Positions 36,058 to 58,257 of a stretch of 64,000 bases of DNA are shown one piece after another (within the stretch, counting starts at the first letter, position 1; each line of letters starts with the position of its first letter). Source of the stretch: Toxonevra muliebris (Eukaryota > Arthropoda > Insecta > Diptera > Pallopteridae); NCBI GenBank assembly GCA_963691655.1, contig OY829328.1, positions 34,801,890 to 34,865,889 of the forward strand. The letters run 5' to 3'. The position numbers and the translations under genes were made by a program. Below the pieces are notes generated by a model that was not told the origin of the DNA, ran no database searches, and was given only the letters and a program-made list of their open reading frames with translations.

Positions 36058-39000
36058 AACATTTTTTCAGGTCAGCTTGATTTCTCAATACTTTGACAGT
36101 TGACAAACTCAACACAAGTTCGAAATCATTCAAAAATTATATAAAAATATTTTTAGAAGGAAATTAAAACATTTCGCCAACTAGAATTTAATGATTTTCA
36201 AAAATTTTACAATTAATTCATTATGCCGTTTCTAAAACGCAATCACTGATTACTGATTTTTGATTAATCACTTCGAAATCAGCTTTTCTGATTTGAGGTG
36301 GCTGACGCTAATTTTGTGTTAAGTAGCGTAATTTGTCTTTTTAAAAGAGTATTCGATACAAGTACATATTTGATACTTTCTTCCGATATTTTTGGTGGCA
36401 TCGATACTTTTATTCGATATAAATAATGAGTAAAAGCATCGATATCTTGTGGGTATCGAATCAAAACTAGTTCTTACAAAAATAGGTGTCAAGTCAGCTG
36501 TTATCCGTCATTTCATAAATTTGTAAAGTAAAAAAAAATTAAATATATGAATGCAAACAGCACGTCTACAAGCGTATTCCCTCTAAAACTTAACTTCTAC
36601 TTGCTTCAGTTTATTATTAATTATTTTTATCGACGATAAAGTTTTACAAACACGTATTTGCACAAACAGCTGTTTGGAACTGTCAATCAAAAACTGTTGA
36701 GTAAGTAGTGTAGAAAATTTTAGCTTAGCCGTAGTACAAATTAATTTTGTGCATTCAGAAACTTTATAGTAATGGAACAGACATAATGATTATTGTGTAT
36801 GTCAACAGACCTATTATCTGTAAATTTATATTAAATTGTTCACTTTTGTCTATAGACAAATTACTGTTCTCTGTAATCGAAAATATCTTTACATGATATT
36901 TTTATTTTAGGAGGTTTGCCTTTACCAGCCAAAAGTTGGTGCCGTGCAGAAACATTTTTTTTTGTATTGGCCCACCTTTTCGCATCCATTCATGTTGTGT
37001 GTCAGTATTTACTTAGATAACATAGCTCCAACATAAAAAATCTGCATACAAATCGGATGATTCCCGACTTATACAAATGAAAAGGTAATTAGAAAAACTT
37101 AAGATTAGCATAAAACAAAAAGCTTAGGAAAGAATTGTTGGCAAGTAATATCGTACGGAATTTGACCTAGAATCGGAAGATCTATATCGCACCAAAATAG
37201 AACCCCGATTGCTGACATCCCACCGTCACCAAATCGCGATACATTCTGACCTTAGACATATGGCGCTTCGAAACACATCACCGGTACATAGATACCCGAT
37301 ATTTAGGGTATTCGAAAAGGCAAAGAAAAAAAAAAAGAAATTCGAAAATTTTGGGTCTTATCCCCTTTTGACCGCTAACTCTCATATAGCATCACTCTAA
37401 CCACGTTAATAGTTTCACCCCTTCAATATAAAGAATACCTACAAATAATGCGGCATAATATTTATTGCATACATTTTATTATAAAAAAACCTTTTTCTTT
37501 ATTATACATGGAACAAATATAAATTCCACATTTTCAAGTTTTGCGTTAAACGCTTATGCTTACACATTATTGTTTGGTCAATCAGATTTATTTATTTATT
37601 GTTAGTATAAAAAATTCTCCTTATAAAAATCGGTAGGAAAATAATTCACAATTTTCAGGCATTTTTTTTCATTTAATTTTACACACATTTTTAATATCTT
37701 CATTTTAATAAATTATAAAACAAACAGAAAAGAGAAAAGAACGAAGAAGCAGTTTGTTTCAAAATATTTTTTTAATGTTTATTACAATCGTTTTTTATTA
37801 CGCTGAACTTTACATAACAAGGATTTTTATAAATAAAGAAATTATGCGGTAAAGAATAAAAAAAAAACCAAAAATAAATAAAATAAAATTATAAAAAATA
37901 ATACAATTGATAAAAAATTCTTCTGATTTCGCTTAATAAAAACTATTTTTATAAAAAAATTTAAAATAAAAAATAAACGTATTTCGAATACAAAAGTATA
38001 CTAATAAAAAAAGATTATAGGAAAATAAGAATAAAACTTAAGTTAAATTTCGTTGGTGTTGACATGGGTAAGAAATTTCGCTTGAACGATATTTTTTTTT
38101 TTTTTTGATTTCATTATATAATAGGATTTGAGTAGTTAGAATTTTGATACTATTTTGTAAAAAGTTTAACAATGCTTTTTAAGTAAATATTCTATAAGTA
38201 TATGATGTACAATGATTAATTTTGTTAATTTGGCATAGGATGTCATTAGTTTGCAATAAGCTATTTTTAAGTAAAAAAGGCACAGGGCGTATAAAAAATT
38301 ATAAGCATTTATAATTGGTTAGTTACCATGAATTCAATTTCACATTTTGAGAAAGTCTTTTTTATACTCATTTACAATTAAGAGAGAAAATTCAAACTTT
38401 TTAGTCAGAGGTCATTATTTATTTTTAGATTTATCTTCTAGTTTGACATGTACGACATTGTTGTTGACTTGATCTTGTATATTGCCATCGGCTTATTGAC
38501 ATTGCTGATAGTATCATTGTTAGAATTACCGATACGACTTACATGCGCGATATTTTTTCCAAAAAAGCACAACTGATGGCGTGGTTATGTTTATTATCAT
38601 CGGATTAGAATCTTTACTGATAATTTCGCTTTTAGAAAAGGTTAATATTAAAACGTGTTTGTTTAAAAAAAATATCAGTGGATAGCTCGCCGGGGGTTTT
38701 TCTGCAAACGGATGACAATGCCATAATGCATGCCAACCAGCAAAATTGCATCTTGCTGACGGCGACTGGCAGTCAAAATAACTTCTTCAGTAATAAGGAT
38801 AGACGGCAACTCCCACTCAATATGTATGTGTGAAAAATTGAAATATATTTACAATTTGTGTATATTTAAGCATATGTACGAGATGTAAGTAACACAACCT
38901 GTGCACAGTTTTCATATCGATCGTTTTACAAATACAAATAGCTTAATATAAAAATTAGCATTAGGTAGTATTTTTAATTTAACATATAATATAATTACTG

Positions 39001-39537
39001 TAAATTTGTTTTTGTTTTTTACTTTGAGATATTAAACAATTATATAAAAAGGTAGTTAGTTTTCTCAGCTAGCTAAAAATATTATTCTGCTAGTTTTTGC
39101 TTGTTTTTTTTCTTTAGATTTGAAAAAATGTTAACAAATTGTAATCCAGTAGTTCGCACTTATAACAAATTAAAATTAAAAATTAAATATTTGTTTCTTC
39201 TTTTTTTTATTTTGTTTGGTTTTGATATTTATGCATTTTAATTTATATTTAAATAAAATTTGTTTTTTATGGTTTTCCTCTCCTCCTATACCAGGGCGGA
39301 TGTACTTTTTGCTAGGTCAGTGTTATTTAATTTTTGTTTGCTTTGATTTCAATTCAATTCAATTTAAAAACAAATAAAAAGAAAGTAATTTATTTAAGTG
39401 AAAAATACGCAATAATTAAAATGTCAAAAATAAAAATATTATTAAATAAATACAAAAATAAAAAGATAAACGTAATAATTAATTAATAAACGAAATCAAA
39501 AAACGAAGCATCGCAGAGCTCTAATCAATCAATATTT
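36058..39537. other. Non-coding stretch downstream of coronin
   Basis: AT-rich with long T- and A-runs. The segment next to 39537 should be coronin 3' UTR, but its end cannot be set. A possible inverted-repeat element lies at about 36482-36832 (AATAGGTGTCAAG / CAACAGACCTATT), weakly supported. No genes seen. Confidence 0.4.
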
Positions 39538-48245
<8,708 letters not shown>

Positions 48246-48634
48246 TTATTTTGTATCACTTATTTTTTTTTCTTTTTTTTTTTATTTTAATTTTTATATA
48301 CTATGTACGAGTATTTCTTTAACTAACGGAAGTTATTTTTGTTGTTGTGGTAAAAATTTGTGTTAAACGTTGACTTTAAATTTATTATTGATTTAGTAAA
48401 TGATTTTGCTGTCGTTTGCTTTGTGGTCAATTTATTGCAAATGTTAGTAGTCCAATTTATTCAAAACGTCATCGAATCTACAATTGAAAATAGACAAAAA
48501 GTTAATACATTAGTGTAATAAAAACAAATAATTATAAGTTTTCTTTAAATAATTAATTTTTTATTGCATATTTTTCATAATGAATTTCTGCCACAATTAA
48601 ATAAATACATATTTCTTAATATAACGTAAGTGTA

Positions 48635-50400
48635 GGTAATTCGGATAGATTTTTGCTAGGGAAACTTTGAGCGCTAAAAATAAGGATTACAGATTTATAA
48701 AAAAAAATGTTATAATACAAAATTAAAGTATATTTCTTTCTCTTTTAAAGTTGTTAACTACCAAAAAAAAAAAAACAAAACATAACTTTGTTTTTAATAG
48801 TTACTTAGGTAACATCACTTCGAAAAAAAATTGCATGTAATTCGGATCGATGATGTATGTAATTCGGATCAGCCAAATTTATAACAAATTATCTTTAATT
48901 TGAGGTTTATTTAGATGCAAAAGATAAATTTGGTGTTTAGGGAAAATATATATATAAATAAAAATGTATGTATGTATGCGTAAATACACACATACATACA
49001 AATTATTGTCCAAATCTATGTATTTTCCTTATGCAATCATATATTGTTTGTCCGATCTTAGTGAAATTTGGTGCAGAGGTGCATTTGTGTGTATGGCAAG
49101 TTGTGGGCTATAAAATTCGACCGTATCTCAAAGTGGGCGTGGCATTTTCGCTAAAGTCCAATATCTTCGAATATCACATAGAGCTAAATTAATAAAATTT
49201 GCTATGGAGACTTACTTGCTCCACACCGAACTAATTCTTAATTATGGGCCTGCTCATGGGCGTATCAAAATTAGGGGAAGAGGCTGTGGCTGGGCGATAG
49301 ATGCGAATATATTAAAAACAAAATTATGGGACGGTGCAATCTTACGTAGGAGCAATAGCGGATCTAAAGAGCGTAGGAAAGGGGAAAGATTTGGGGTTAA
49401 ATACCCTTGACCGCCACCCTAACCTCTCCCCTCCTCAACTTGCCCTTCCCCCCCCCCCCCCAACTCCCCCCTTCTTTACTGTTAAGAATTTCACATATTT
49501 GATTATTGGCCACAAATAAAAAAAATATTTAAAAGGAATGATGACAAATGTTAACCCTCTTACGTTAAATCTCTGGATCCGGTAGTCCGTGGCCATGCCC
49601 ATGAGCTGATGCATAATGAAATATTTAAAAAATCATTTCTTTGAATCATTCTAAGCAATTTCTGAATTAAAATATAAAAGTATGTTGACATAATCAAAAA
49701 TTTAAATAGTCAGAAATAGAAAAAATATTAATCATTTAACACATTTTTAAAAATATATTTAATATCGAATTCGACTAAAAATTACTAGTTAGTTCCAAAA
49801 TTGGTATAACTCTAAAAAACGCTATTAATTTCAAATAATATTTCAATAAAAAAAATATTTTTTGATTTTAAAATGCAAAATTGTTGACTAAAATTCAAAA
49901 TATTTTTATAGTTTATCTAAACTTTGAACTCAAATTCCACAAAAACTCTAAACAAAGGGTCGATCCGAATTACCTCCAAACATCACCTATTATATCTAAG
50001 TCACAACTAAAAAACTTTCAATAATTAAAACTATATAGTTTTTCTAAATTTTGTAATTATGCAAACACCTCATTTGCTGGTAATTCGGATCATCGATCCG
50101 AATTATATGCAAGTAGAAAAACGCATACTGGTAATTCGGATCGATTTTAAAAGTCAACTATAGCAGAATGTTTAGTGAACAAAACCCTATATAAATTATA
50201 TAAATATACTTACCAACACAAAAGTTATTATTGTTATAAAATTTGTGGGTTTCTTATATTATTTGCTAAGGCTTTGTATGAAAATACGCTCTCTTTCTTC
50301 GCTCACAACTGATTAATTTGAAATAATAAAAGGACGTAATACCAAAGAAAGGTTAGCAAAACAAAATCGTTCCGAATTATAAACATCGATCCGAATTACC
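48635..50400. repeat. Region with clustered GTAATTCGGATCGAT motifs in both orientations
   Basis: The motif GGTAATTCGGATMGAT occurs on the plus strand at 48635, 48837, 48858 (shorter), 50079 and 50130. It occurs inverted at about 49961, 50093, 50371 (partial) and 50385. The outermost pair (48635 plus, 50385-50400 minus) could be terminal inverted repeats of a 1.77-kb element, with the inner copies as subterminal repeats. The middle (about 49000-49620) has a different, GC-richer composition with a C-run near 49448-49462 and is probably a nested insertion. No gene was recognised. Confidence 0.6.
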
Positions 50401-51269
50401 CTCATTTACGTTACTACATATATTTTTTATTCTATTGTTTGTGTGACTTCAAAAAAATTTGCATTTCTATAGGTAATTTTATTAAGTTTTTACTGGATTT
50501 GCATATTTTATTGCTCGCTTGGATGGTTGTTTCAGAGTTTTCGTTTTCATTTTGATTCAGCCGTTTATATTTTTGACGTTTTGGCATATCGAGCTTGTTA
50601 TGCAATTTAAGATATGTTGTGCAAAAAAATTAAAACAAAACCACAAGCCGTTCATAAGTAGGTACAAAATTATGACAGAAGAGTGACAGATTTAACAAAA
50701 ATATATCAAATTAATTTGATAATTGTGGCCAATACAAAAAAAAAAGAAGATGTTTCATTTCATTACTAGTATATAGTTATTTTACAAAAAGGTAAATCGT
50801 GTAAACTAAAATAGACGAAACGTTAATATAACAAGTGCTAGTATTTACTTAATCTCACTTTGAGGTGATATGAAGTTAAAGGTAGCAATCACTCGACAGG
50901 CTGTGCTGCCTCAGAGCGCTCGCTGGGTTACCTATTGCAAACAGAAATAAATTGCGATTTATTTGATTTGATTTACCTAAGCCAATCAGCAACCGTAGAA
51001 TAGCTTCTACAACGGTTTTCCATTCCACTGGCATTAAATTTTACTAGACCAAACACCGATCATGAAAATGTACTTCTCCGATAAGTACCTGACTTTGCCG
51101 AAGCCATATCCGTTACATAAGGGTGGAGAGAAAAATTATGAGCTGGAATACGTCAAACATTGAGTCAACAGTTGATAAAAGTAGTTGGAAGCATTAAGGC
51201 GTGACAAAGTTTTAACCATCGAAAAGCCAATAAAAAAAATAAAGGTGCTCATGGAAAATTTGCTGGATA
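50401..51269. other. Non-coding stretch
   Basis: No supported gene. The segment at about 51060-51240 shows a weak coding-like texture with stops, but no family could be named. Confidence 0.35.
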
Positions 51270-51273
51270 TTAA

Positions 51274-51801
51274 CCCTTAAACGCCCAATACGTCCGATTT
51301 CAATTAAAAACATACCCAGAGGTAGTATTTGTGATTCCGAACAACGTTTGTTCTACGTGTTTTCAAATAAATTAGTTTAAGGTGCAGTTATTTTAATTTA
51401 GATGGTTGACCTCTGTAGTAACCTTTGGCGATTATCTGGAGAATAAATTAAAATACATTCGCAATAATTTTTAAATTATTTTTAAACAGTTATTTGGTGT
51501 TATCCCATACCGTCTGACACAAATTTGTCCACACGGCAATATATTTATTTCACAAAATTCCAAAATAAAAACACCTTTTTTTCAGTTAGTTGTTTAAAAT
51601 TTTTGCAAAACATGCTTTTCGAGTTAAAAATAACTGTAACTGTACGACAGTTGTCATTTTTCCATTCTTATTTATACTTATCGATAAAGAAAACTTTGGA
51701 CAGTAAGATCAGATGTTTATTTTAAACGGCGAACGTAAAATGGCGGCACAGGCAGTCTCGAAAGTGGTTGGTCACTGCAGTGACCAATGGGTATTTAAGG
51801 A
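51274..51801. mobile_element. piggyBac-like MITE with TTAA target duplication
   Basis: TTAA at 51270-51273 precedes CCCTTAAACGCCCAATACG. The right end ...CCCATTTAAG-type sequence (reverse complement TCCTTAAATACCCATTGG) precedes TTAA at 51802-51805. A perfect 20-bp palindrome TTGGTCACTGCAGTGACCAA occupies 51768-51787 next to the right end. 528 bp, non-coding. The TTAA and YCC ends fit piggyBac. Confidence 0.65.
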
Positions 51802-52066
51802 TTAAAGAAAACTAAAATCAAAGAAAGTCAAACTACCCTCTAACACCCCCCCTCCCTGACCCCAGAATGTGAGACTCTCAGATGAAGTCGGGATCACATT
51901 CTTTTGCTGTGAATAGTCCTAGACAAGATCCAATCTATGAGATTGCCCTCCAAAAAATATAAATATTAGATATTAAATGGAATTTGCTAAATGTTAAAAT
52001 TAAAAAAAAAAAACAACTATGAAGTTTTTTTTTTATTTTATTTATTTTTAGATAACGTAAAAGATT

Positions 52067-52933
52067 TTATTCAACTATTGGTGTTTTAGCGAATTCACGC
52101 ACTTTTTTTAAGACCTGCCATTAGGTTTTTGACACAGTTTTTTCCAAAATTATTTGTAGCTTTCTGCCACTTTTTTGAAAAGTCTGATATATTTTTTGAA
52201 GGTTTGTAATATTTTCGCAATTTTTGTTTTATTATAGCCCAGCATTTTTCAATCGGCCACAGTTCGGGGCAATGGGCGGATTGAACTGCTTTGGTACGAA
52301 GTTGATGTTGTTGTTTTTATACCATGCTAACGTTTCTTTAGAATAATGGCAAGTCGCCAAATCAGGCCAAAATATAGCTGGAACTATATGCTTTTTATAA
52401 AAAGTCAGCAAGACCCGATTGAGGCACATATCAATATAAATTCTGGCATTTATGGTACCAGATGTTATAAACGGGTTTGTCTTAAGACCACAGGAACATA
52501 TAGATTGCCACACCATACATTTTTTGGAAAATTTTTCAGTTTTCTGATGCTTAAAAATTTTCTTTACACCTCCTTTGGTGTATGCAACATAATATTTTTT
52601 TCCGGGTAATTGTGAAAAATCTGCTTTTGCATAAGTTTCGTCATCAATAATGACGCAACCTCTATAGCCGCTTAAGAGTTTGTCATGCAATTTACGTGCT
52701 CTTGATTTTGCTTTTTCGCTACTTTTTGTACTTTATACGATTTTTTTACGAATGAAGATTTTGTCGGACTTTAATTTTATGTGCGAAAGATTTCGATATG
52801 TTAAGTTTTAAACGTTTCTAGCAGTCGCTCTTGAGACATGAGCACGTCGTGTAATTTCAGCATATGAAAGAGCGTTGTTTTCCGAATAAATGTCAATTAT
52901 TGATTCTCGAGTTTTTTCTTTTTTCGACGCCAT
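52067..52933 (-). pseudogene. Broken Tc1/mariner (IS630) transposase, DD37E-like
   Basis: An ATG at 52933 opens MASKKEKTRESIIDIYSENN with a helix-turn-helix-like start, interrupted by stops near 52820 and 52730. A long frame at 52690-52232 then contains the first catalytic Asp (VIIDDETYAKADF), MVWQSICSCG, and the second Asp (FWPDLATCHYSKETLAWYKN). A single-base deletion about 30 codons later shifts the frame. In the shifted frame PIEKCW supplies the third acidic residue, about 37 residues after the second Asp. Another A-run shift comes before a final TAA at 52067. Related elements occur in many insects. The terminal repeats were not found. Confidence 0.85.
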
Positions 52934-54656
52934 ACTGTTACCCGCACTCGTCAAGAAACAAATTTGTATTAGTGACTAGATCTACACACTTTAAACTTTT
53001 GACTGTAAGCTTTACTTAACTGTAAATTTACCGTTAGCTGAAATGCAGCACTTTGATTTTGTAAAAATTATTTCGTGACCATGCTTTATATAATTCATTT
53101 TTATTTAGAACAAAAAGAGAAATAGCAATTTAAAGCATAAATTCAATTTTTAATAACACAGTCCTTAACGATAATTTTCTTCGAAGACATATGGATAGTT
53201 TTCTTAACCATTATTTACCAATCGGATATTTTTTAAAAATGGGGGTATAACACCCCGTTTTTGAGGGAAGGTTTCAAGGATAGAGAAACTTAAACTGTAA
53301 ATTTCGTATCTATTAGGATAAGTATTTTTTCTTCAGTCTTTTAAGACCCCAATTTTCTGACTTCATGACCAAATTGTATGAATCTTAGATGTGATGGAGA
53401 AACTAACTTCAAGTTACCAAATTACTCTAAAACCGTTGGAAAATTTGAGAGCTAAAGAAAAAGTTTAAATTTTGTTGCACTGTACAATATTTTGAAAGAG
53501 TTTCTTGAAAGCTGTACAAAACTATCTAAGACATCTAACTACAACCAGGTTTTGTCATTAATTTTTTATTGATTATTTTCGGTCCCTGCTCAAATAATGA
53601 TTTTCAAAAAATAAAGTAAAAAAAGACAAACAAATTTAGTTGGCCGTATTTTTATCTTTTTTTCAGTCAAGCATTACAACACCTAGTCAAATCTAGTCTA
53701 AATGGCAGCAGTGAACTCCAAATGAAAGTAAAATACGATTGGAAGCTCAAGGAAACAAAGAAACAAAACGCTTTAGCTTTATAAAGATTAATGTGCCCAT
53801 TTCACACTAACATATTGTAAGCAATAACTCAACGACTGCACCTAAGGAATGCCATTTTTTTATTACGATGAATAAGTGCGTATATTGAAATTTGATGATT
53901 ACGATAAAAGAAAAACAAACAAATTAATATTTAGTAAAATAGGTATTTATTCTTATTTATTTTTTTTGTTTGTTAAAATTTCGGGTTATTGCCAAATGAA
54001 AATTGCAAACAAAAGCAATGATGATTCATTCAAAAAACGTTACTAAACTGGGTTAAAATATTGAAATGTTTTAAGAAATCAAACACAGAAGAAAACTACA
54101 TCATTTAATTAATTTTTCCAATTTTTCTTTTGAAGGTCATACTTTTCTTTTTCTATCGCTAAGTGTTAAAAGCGAACAAAAGAAAAAAAAAAAAAAAAAA
54201 AAAAAAGGAATAGAGGAAATGAGAAAATTATTATAATTTTATTCATTTAAAATAGAAATTAAATCATAAACATAAAAAAAATAATATATTCCATCTTTTT
54301 CTTTCTTTCGTTGAAGTAATTTTTTTTATATATTTTTTTTTGTGTATTTATTTATGTTTAAAAATAGAAAATTCGTACATTTATTTAATTTTTTGTTTAA
54401 TTTTCTTCTAGGAACGTCCAAATTTTGTTTCAACAACCGAAAAAAGCAGAAGAGTTTCATGATATGTACGAATAACATTGAGTGGGCCTTGTATATACAT
54501 ATATACTATATTCCACCTGCCGCCGATGACTCTGGTTTTTTCTCTGGTGCTTTATTTGTACTTTTTCACACATGCAAATATTTTTTCTTCTTCACGTTTG
54601 TATTTTTCCATTTTTATTACAATAAATAACACTGTGCAACAGCCAAAATCAACCTA
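52934..54656. other. Non-coding AT-rich stretch
   Basis: Includes a 24-base A-run at 54183-54206. No gene or repeat family is supported. Confidence 0.4.
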
Positions 54657-55138
54657 GCGATTTGACATGTAGTCTAGAGTAATTTTTATACTTTGACTTT
54701 TACAAAATTAATTTAAGAAAAGTAAGTTATTTGACTTTGTGAAGTTATTTTTCCAAGAATAAGGTAGTGGAGAGTGTTTTGATGTTGTGGGACAACCCCC
54801 CCCCCCCCCCCCCCCGATATTTGTTGATGAGCAAACTTTTTCCCAAACATACTATAATACTTTTATCATTCATTTAGTTTGTTGGCACTATTGTTTTAAG
54901 CTACACTTAAAAAACTCCCAAAATGGAGCTTAGATGAAGGATTCTTGTTTTCACAAAAAAGGTCCTTTTGTTAGACACCAAAAATTATAAAACATAAATT
55001 AAGAATATCCTGGTGCAGTCTTCTTACAGCCATTTTCATGATTTTATGTACCGTTAGCTATCATGTAAAGTCTGGCAAAATGGTCTTCAGATTCGAGCTC
55101 AGCGACCCCAAAATACTCTAGACTACATGTCAAATCGC
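54657..55138. mobile_element. MITE with GCGATTTGACATGTAGTC termini and an internal C20 run
   Basis: The left end GCGATTTGACATGTAGTCTA (25-bp inverted repeat with GAGTA) is matched by the right end TACTCTAGACTACATGTCAA...CGC. 482 bp. A run of 20 Cs at 54796-54815 lies inside. No coding capacity and no clear target duplication. Confidence 0.8.
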
Positions 55139-57279
55139 CAGTCCGATGGAAAAAACTTAATTTTGTGGCATACTATAATTAGTTGAATTTGTTTTGATTT
55201 TGCAAACATGTTCAAGATTTTTTGATTATATCCATAAATTTTAGGCTGTGTGTGTAGGCGTAGTAGTAAAATGAATTTGGACAAATTTTAAATAACTGCA
55301 TTGAGATACAAAACTTTTAGAAATTCACGATATTTTCAGTGAAATCAACTTGAAAACGAATTCAATTTTGACTTCATTGAAACCAGCCAATTCTGGCGGG
55401 TGGTAACATTCAAGACTTCGATTAGGAAAAACTAGCCAATAATTTCTCATCGAAGAATATTACCTGTGCTGAGGGAAATAATTTTTTTGAAATAAATTTT
55501 GATACCGAGAGAATATATCGTCGTCGTTCAAACAGAAATCACTAAGACATTTTTTCGTTCTACCTAGTAATAGTTCAGTGAAAACGTTAAATGCGATTTT
55601 CTTGAAAATTTGATTTTTAGACTTAAAAAAGGTTGAAGTAAGTACTTAAACAATTTTTTAAAAGGACAAAAAAAAAGTGCTTAAAAGTGAAACAAACAAT
55701 TTATGTCATAATAAACATAAGGGTTAATTATCCGCTTCATTCCATTACATGGCCTCTGCTCATATATGTGGAAGTGAATTGAGACATCAGCGATAAAAAG
55801 TGCCTTTTCTAAAAGTACTTGAGGAGATCTGATAATAGCTGTGTTTTATTCGCCAACTAGTTTAACATGTGCGAATAAAATGACCATGTTGTTAAGTCTC
55901 TTCTTTGTTATCTTGTTATTCACAATGAAACTACTCAGCAGATAGAGGTGAAACATCGCAGTCATTGCGATCAATCGTGGGCATTGTTTTTAGTTTTTAC
56001 TCTGTATAAGAATATTTAACGATGTAATTAACTTATTTTCACTGGTAGCCATTTCGAATCTTTTCCTTGTTTTGTTCCTGAGTCTTATATGTTTTTGTGA
56101 GTGCACGGATAGGTGCATTCCTCTGTTTATTCTTCGGTCTTCTCGAGCGCTGGTTTTTCGCGCAGAGCGGTAATTTTTTCTTCGAGTATGCTGCGGAGAA
56201 CCGACTTGTTGCAGATTTTTTGCTATTTCCCCAAAATATTGATGTCATCTTCATGAATAAACCTCGAAACATATTAAACCCAGTTTTCACTTTCGGATAG
56301 TCATAAATGGCCTTCTTACACGTACTGAAATACTAAAATAAAATATTCTTGATATATAGAAAAACAAGGGTAATTTCCGCAATATGATGATAAGTAACGT
56401 GCCTAGTATAAAAGAAGAATTAAGGCGCTACTTAAAAGTTGCGGTGGGGTCACCAAATATTAAGTAATTCCTGTTACCTTTTTATTGTTTTAAAATGCTG
56501 ATAAAACTATTGTTAAAAATTAATAAATAAAAAATTACTACTTAAAGTCGTAAAACATAAAATATTTTTCTTGTCCGTAATTCATTGAACAGGGACTGTA
56601 ATATACGACGGATAAGTTGAATCGAATAACAATTTTTTTTTTGAATTCCTCAAGCTGCTCATTTATAAATAAGCTAACTTTGTCGTGTGGGGTACCTTGG
56701 CATTTTGTGCGATCGATCACGATTTGATTTAGTCAAAATGGACAAGAATTACGAAGAATTACGTTATGATAGAATTTTTCCATTTAAAAACAATACGCAG
56801 TCAGAAATTAAAGACCAATTAGACTAAGTTTACTATTTTTCGCAGGGACTCTACTACAGCCAGTGGGCATATAGTTCGGAAGAATGTGAAAAATATTAAG
56901 TAAAGATTACACAATGCAACCAAATTTATACTTTTGTCTTATGGGAGAATTAGATGGAGAAAACGCTGTTGTGATCAGCGGCCCTAAATTAGTATACAAC
57001 CGTTGGAAAATCTCGCACATACAATTTTGTTTGAACTGTGTTATCAAAGCTTTCAGGACGTTAAGTGTCGCTTATACTCACTTTGGGCCAAAAACGCATT
57101 AGTGTGAACACTTCCAAGACTGTTGGAGCGTTGTAAGCTAAGAGAAAACACATATTTTTTTAACAATTTCAACACTTTGGATGAAACTTAAGTCCACTAC
57201 TACATTATTGAACAAATTGAAGGCAGTAATCACAAATCTGATTCATTACACAATTCTTAACTGACAACTGCAGAGATAA
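55139..57279. other. Non-coding stretch
   Basis: Open frames here (for example around 56039-56300) lie on both strands of the same DNA and show no recognisable homology. No gene is supported. Confidence 0.4.
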
Positions 57280-58257
57280 CAACGATCTAGTGTCCGATCG
57301 AAAAAGATTTTTTGACCGTGGTCGAAGCAGAACTTCGGTCATTTTTCTAATTTTTAAAATATAAAAAAATAAAGTTTTTTACCAATTGCAAGCATAAACA
57401 GGAAAAAAACATAAATAATAGGTACTCCAAATATAAAGCTGGCCAGCAACACAAAACAACTGTTCACTCGCTACACAAATATATTTCCGCGATTTGCTTT
57501 AAAGGGATCATCTGATGTGACAGCTATTTTTTTGTGAATTTTTTGTGAAGAACAATGAAAATATACTAGCTCTGTATTTTTACCAAATGTTTATTAAATC
57601 TCGAGAATAATTTTCGCTTTGACATAAACAGTTATATCGACTTTACATCTCTAAAACGACACCCGTGTCACAAAAAGTTGGCCGATGGCTGCTGTGATTC
57701 CAACTTTTCTTCTCATATAAAATCAAGAGCGTATAAAGAATTAAGTTAAAATATTAAAAATTCGGTTTTTTGCTAAGTTTAGAAAATAAATATTTGATTT
57801 TAGTCATTTCTTTTACCAACTATTTCTAATTGAAAAAAAAAACTATGGCGAAAATCACAATAATCCTGGTTTGGGTTAGAATTATAAATTTAAAGAATAT
57901 ATCATGAAAATTAGAGCTCAATCGGTTCATTAGTTTTGGAGATATCGTGGCAGCCATTTCGATAAATGAGGTTCCGAGAAAAATGTGTTTGAAAGTTCAA
58001 GTATGCATGAATGGTATGCCAAATCCTGCCTAGTTCTACACCTGTAACTTTAGAATGTGAATGTCAAAAAATTCGCTTGCTCATATATTCTACAGGCGTT
58101 ATACAAATCATTTTACATATTTCACACCTTAATGGAAAATACCGCCTTCTCTAACAATTAGATTGTAAATCTATGGGCTACTTCAAATGTAAAAATGGAA
58201 CGAGCAGACGGAGAAAATTTAACACAGAAACTGCAATGCACATATTTTATATAATCA

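Noticed and set aside
36482..36832. Possible MITE with AATAGGT ends
   Set aside because: Only about 7-8 terminal bases pair convincingly and no target duplication is seen.
38420..38560. Minus-strand peptide ending NNNVVHVKLEDKSKNK followed by a stop, downstream of coronin
   Set aside because: A stop lies a few codons upstream and there is no convincing splice acceptor; more likely coronin 3' UTR or chance.
49000..49520. Several 60-75-aa plus-strand open frames
   Set aside because: They lie in a nested repeat with a C-run and give no recognisable protein.
56039..56300. Basic 83-aa minus frame and a 67-aa plus frame on the same DNA
   Set aside because: No homology recognised, no splice signals or gene context; probably chance or decayed element.
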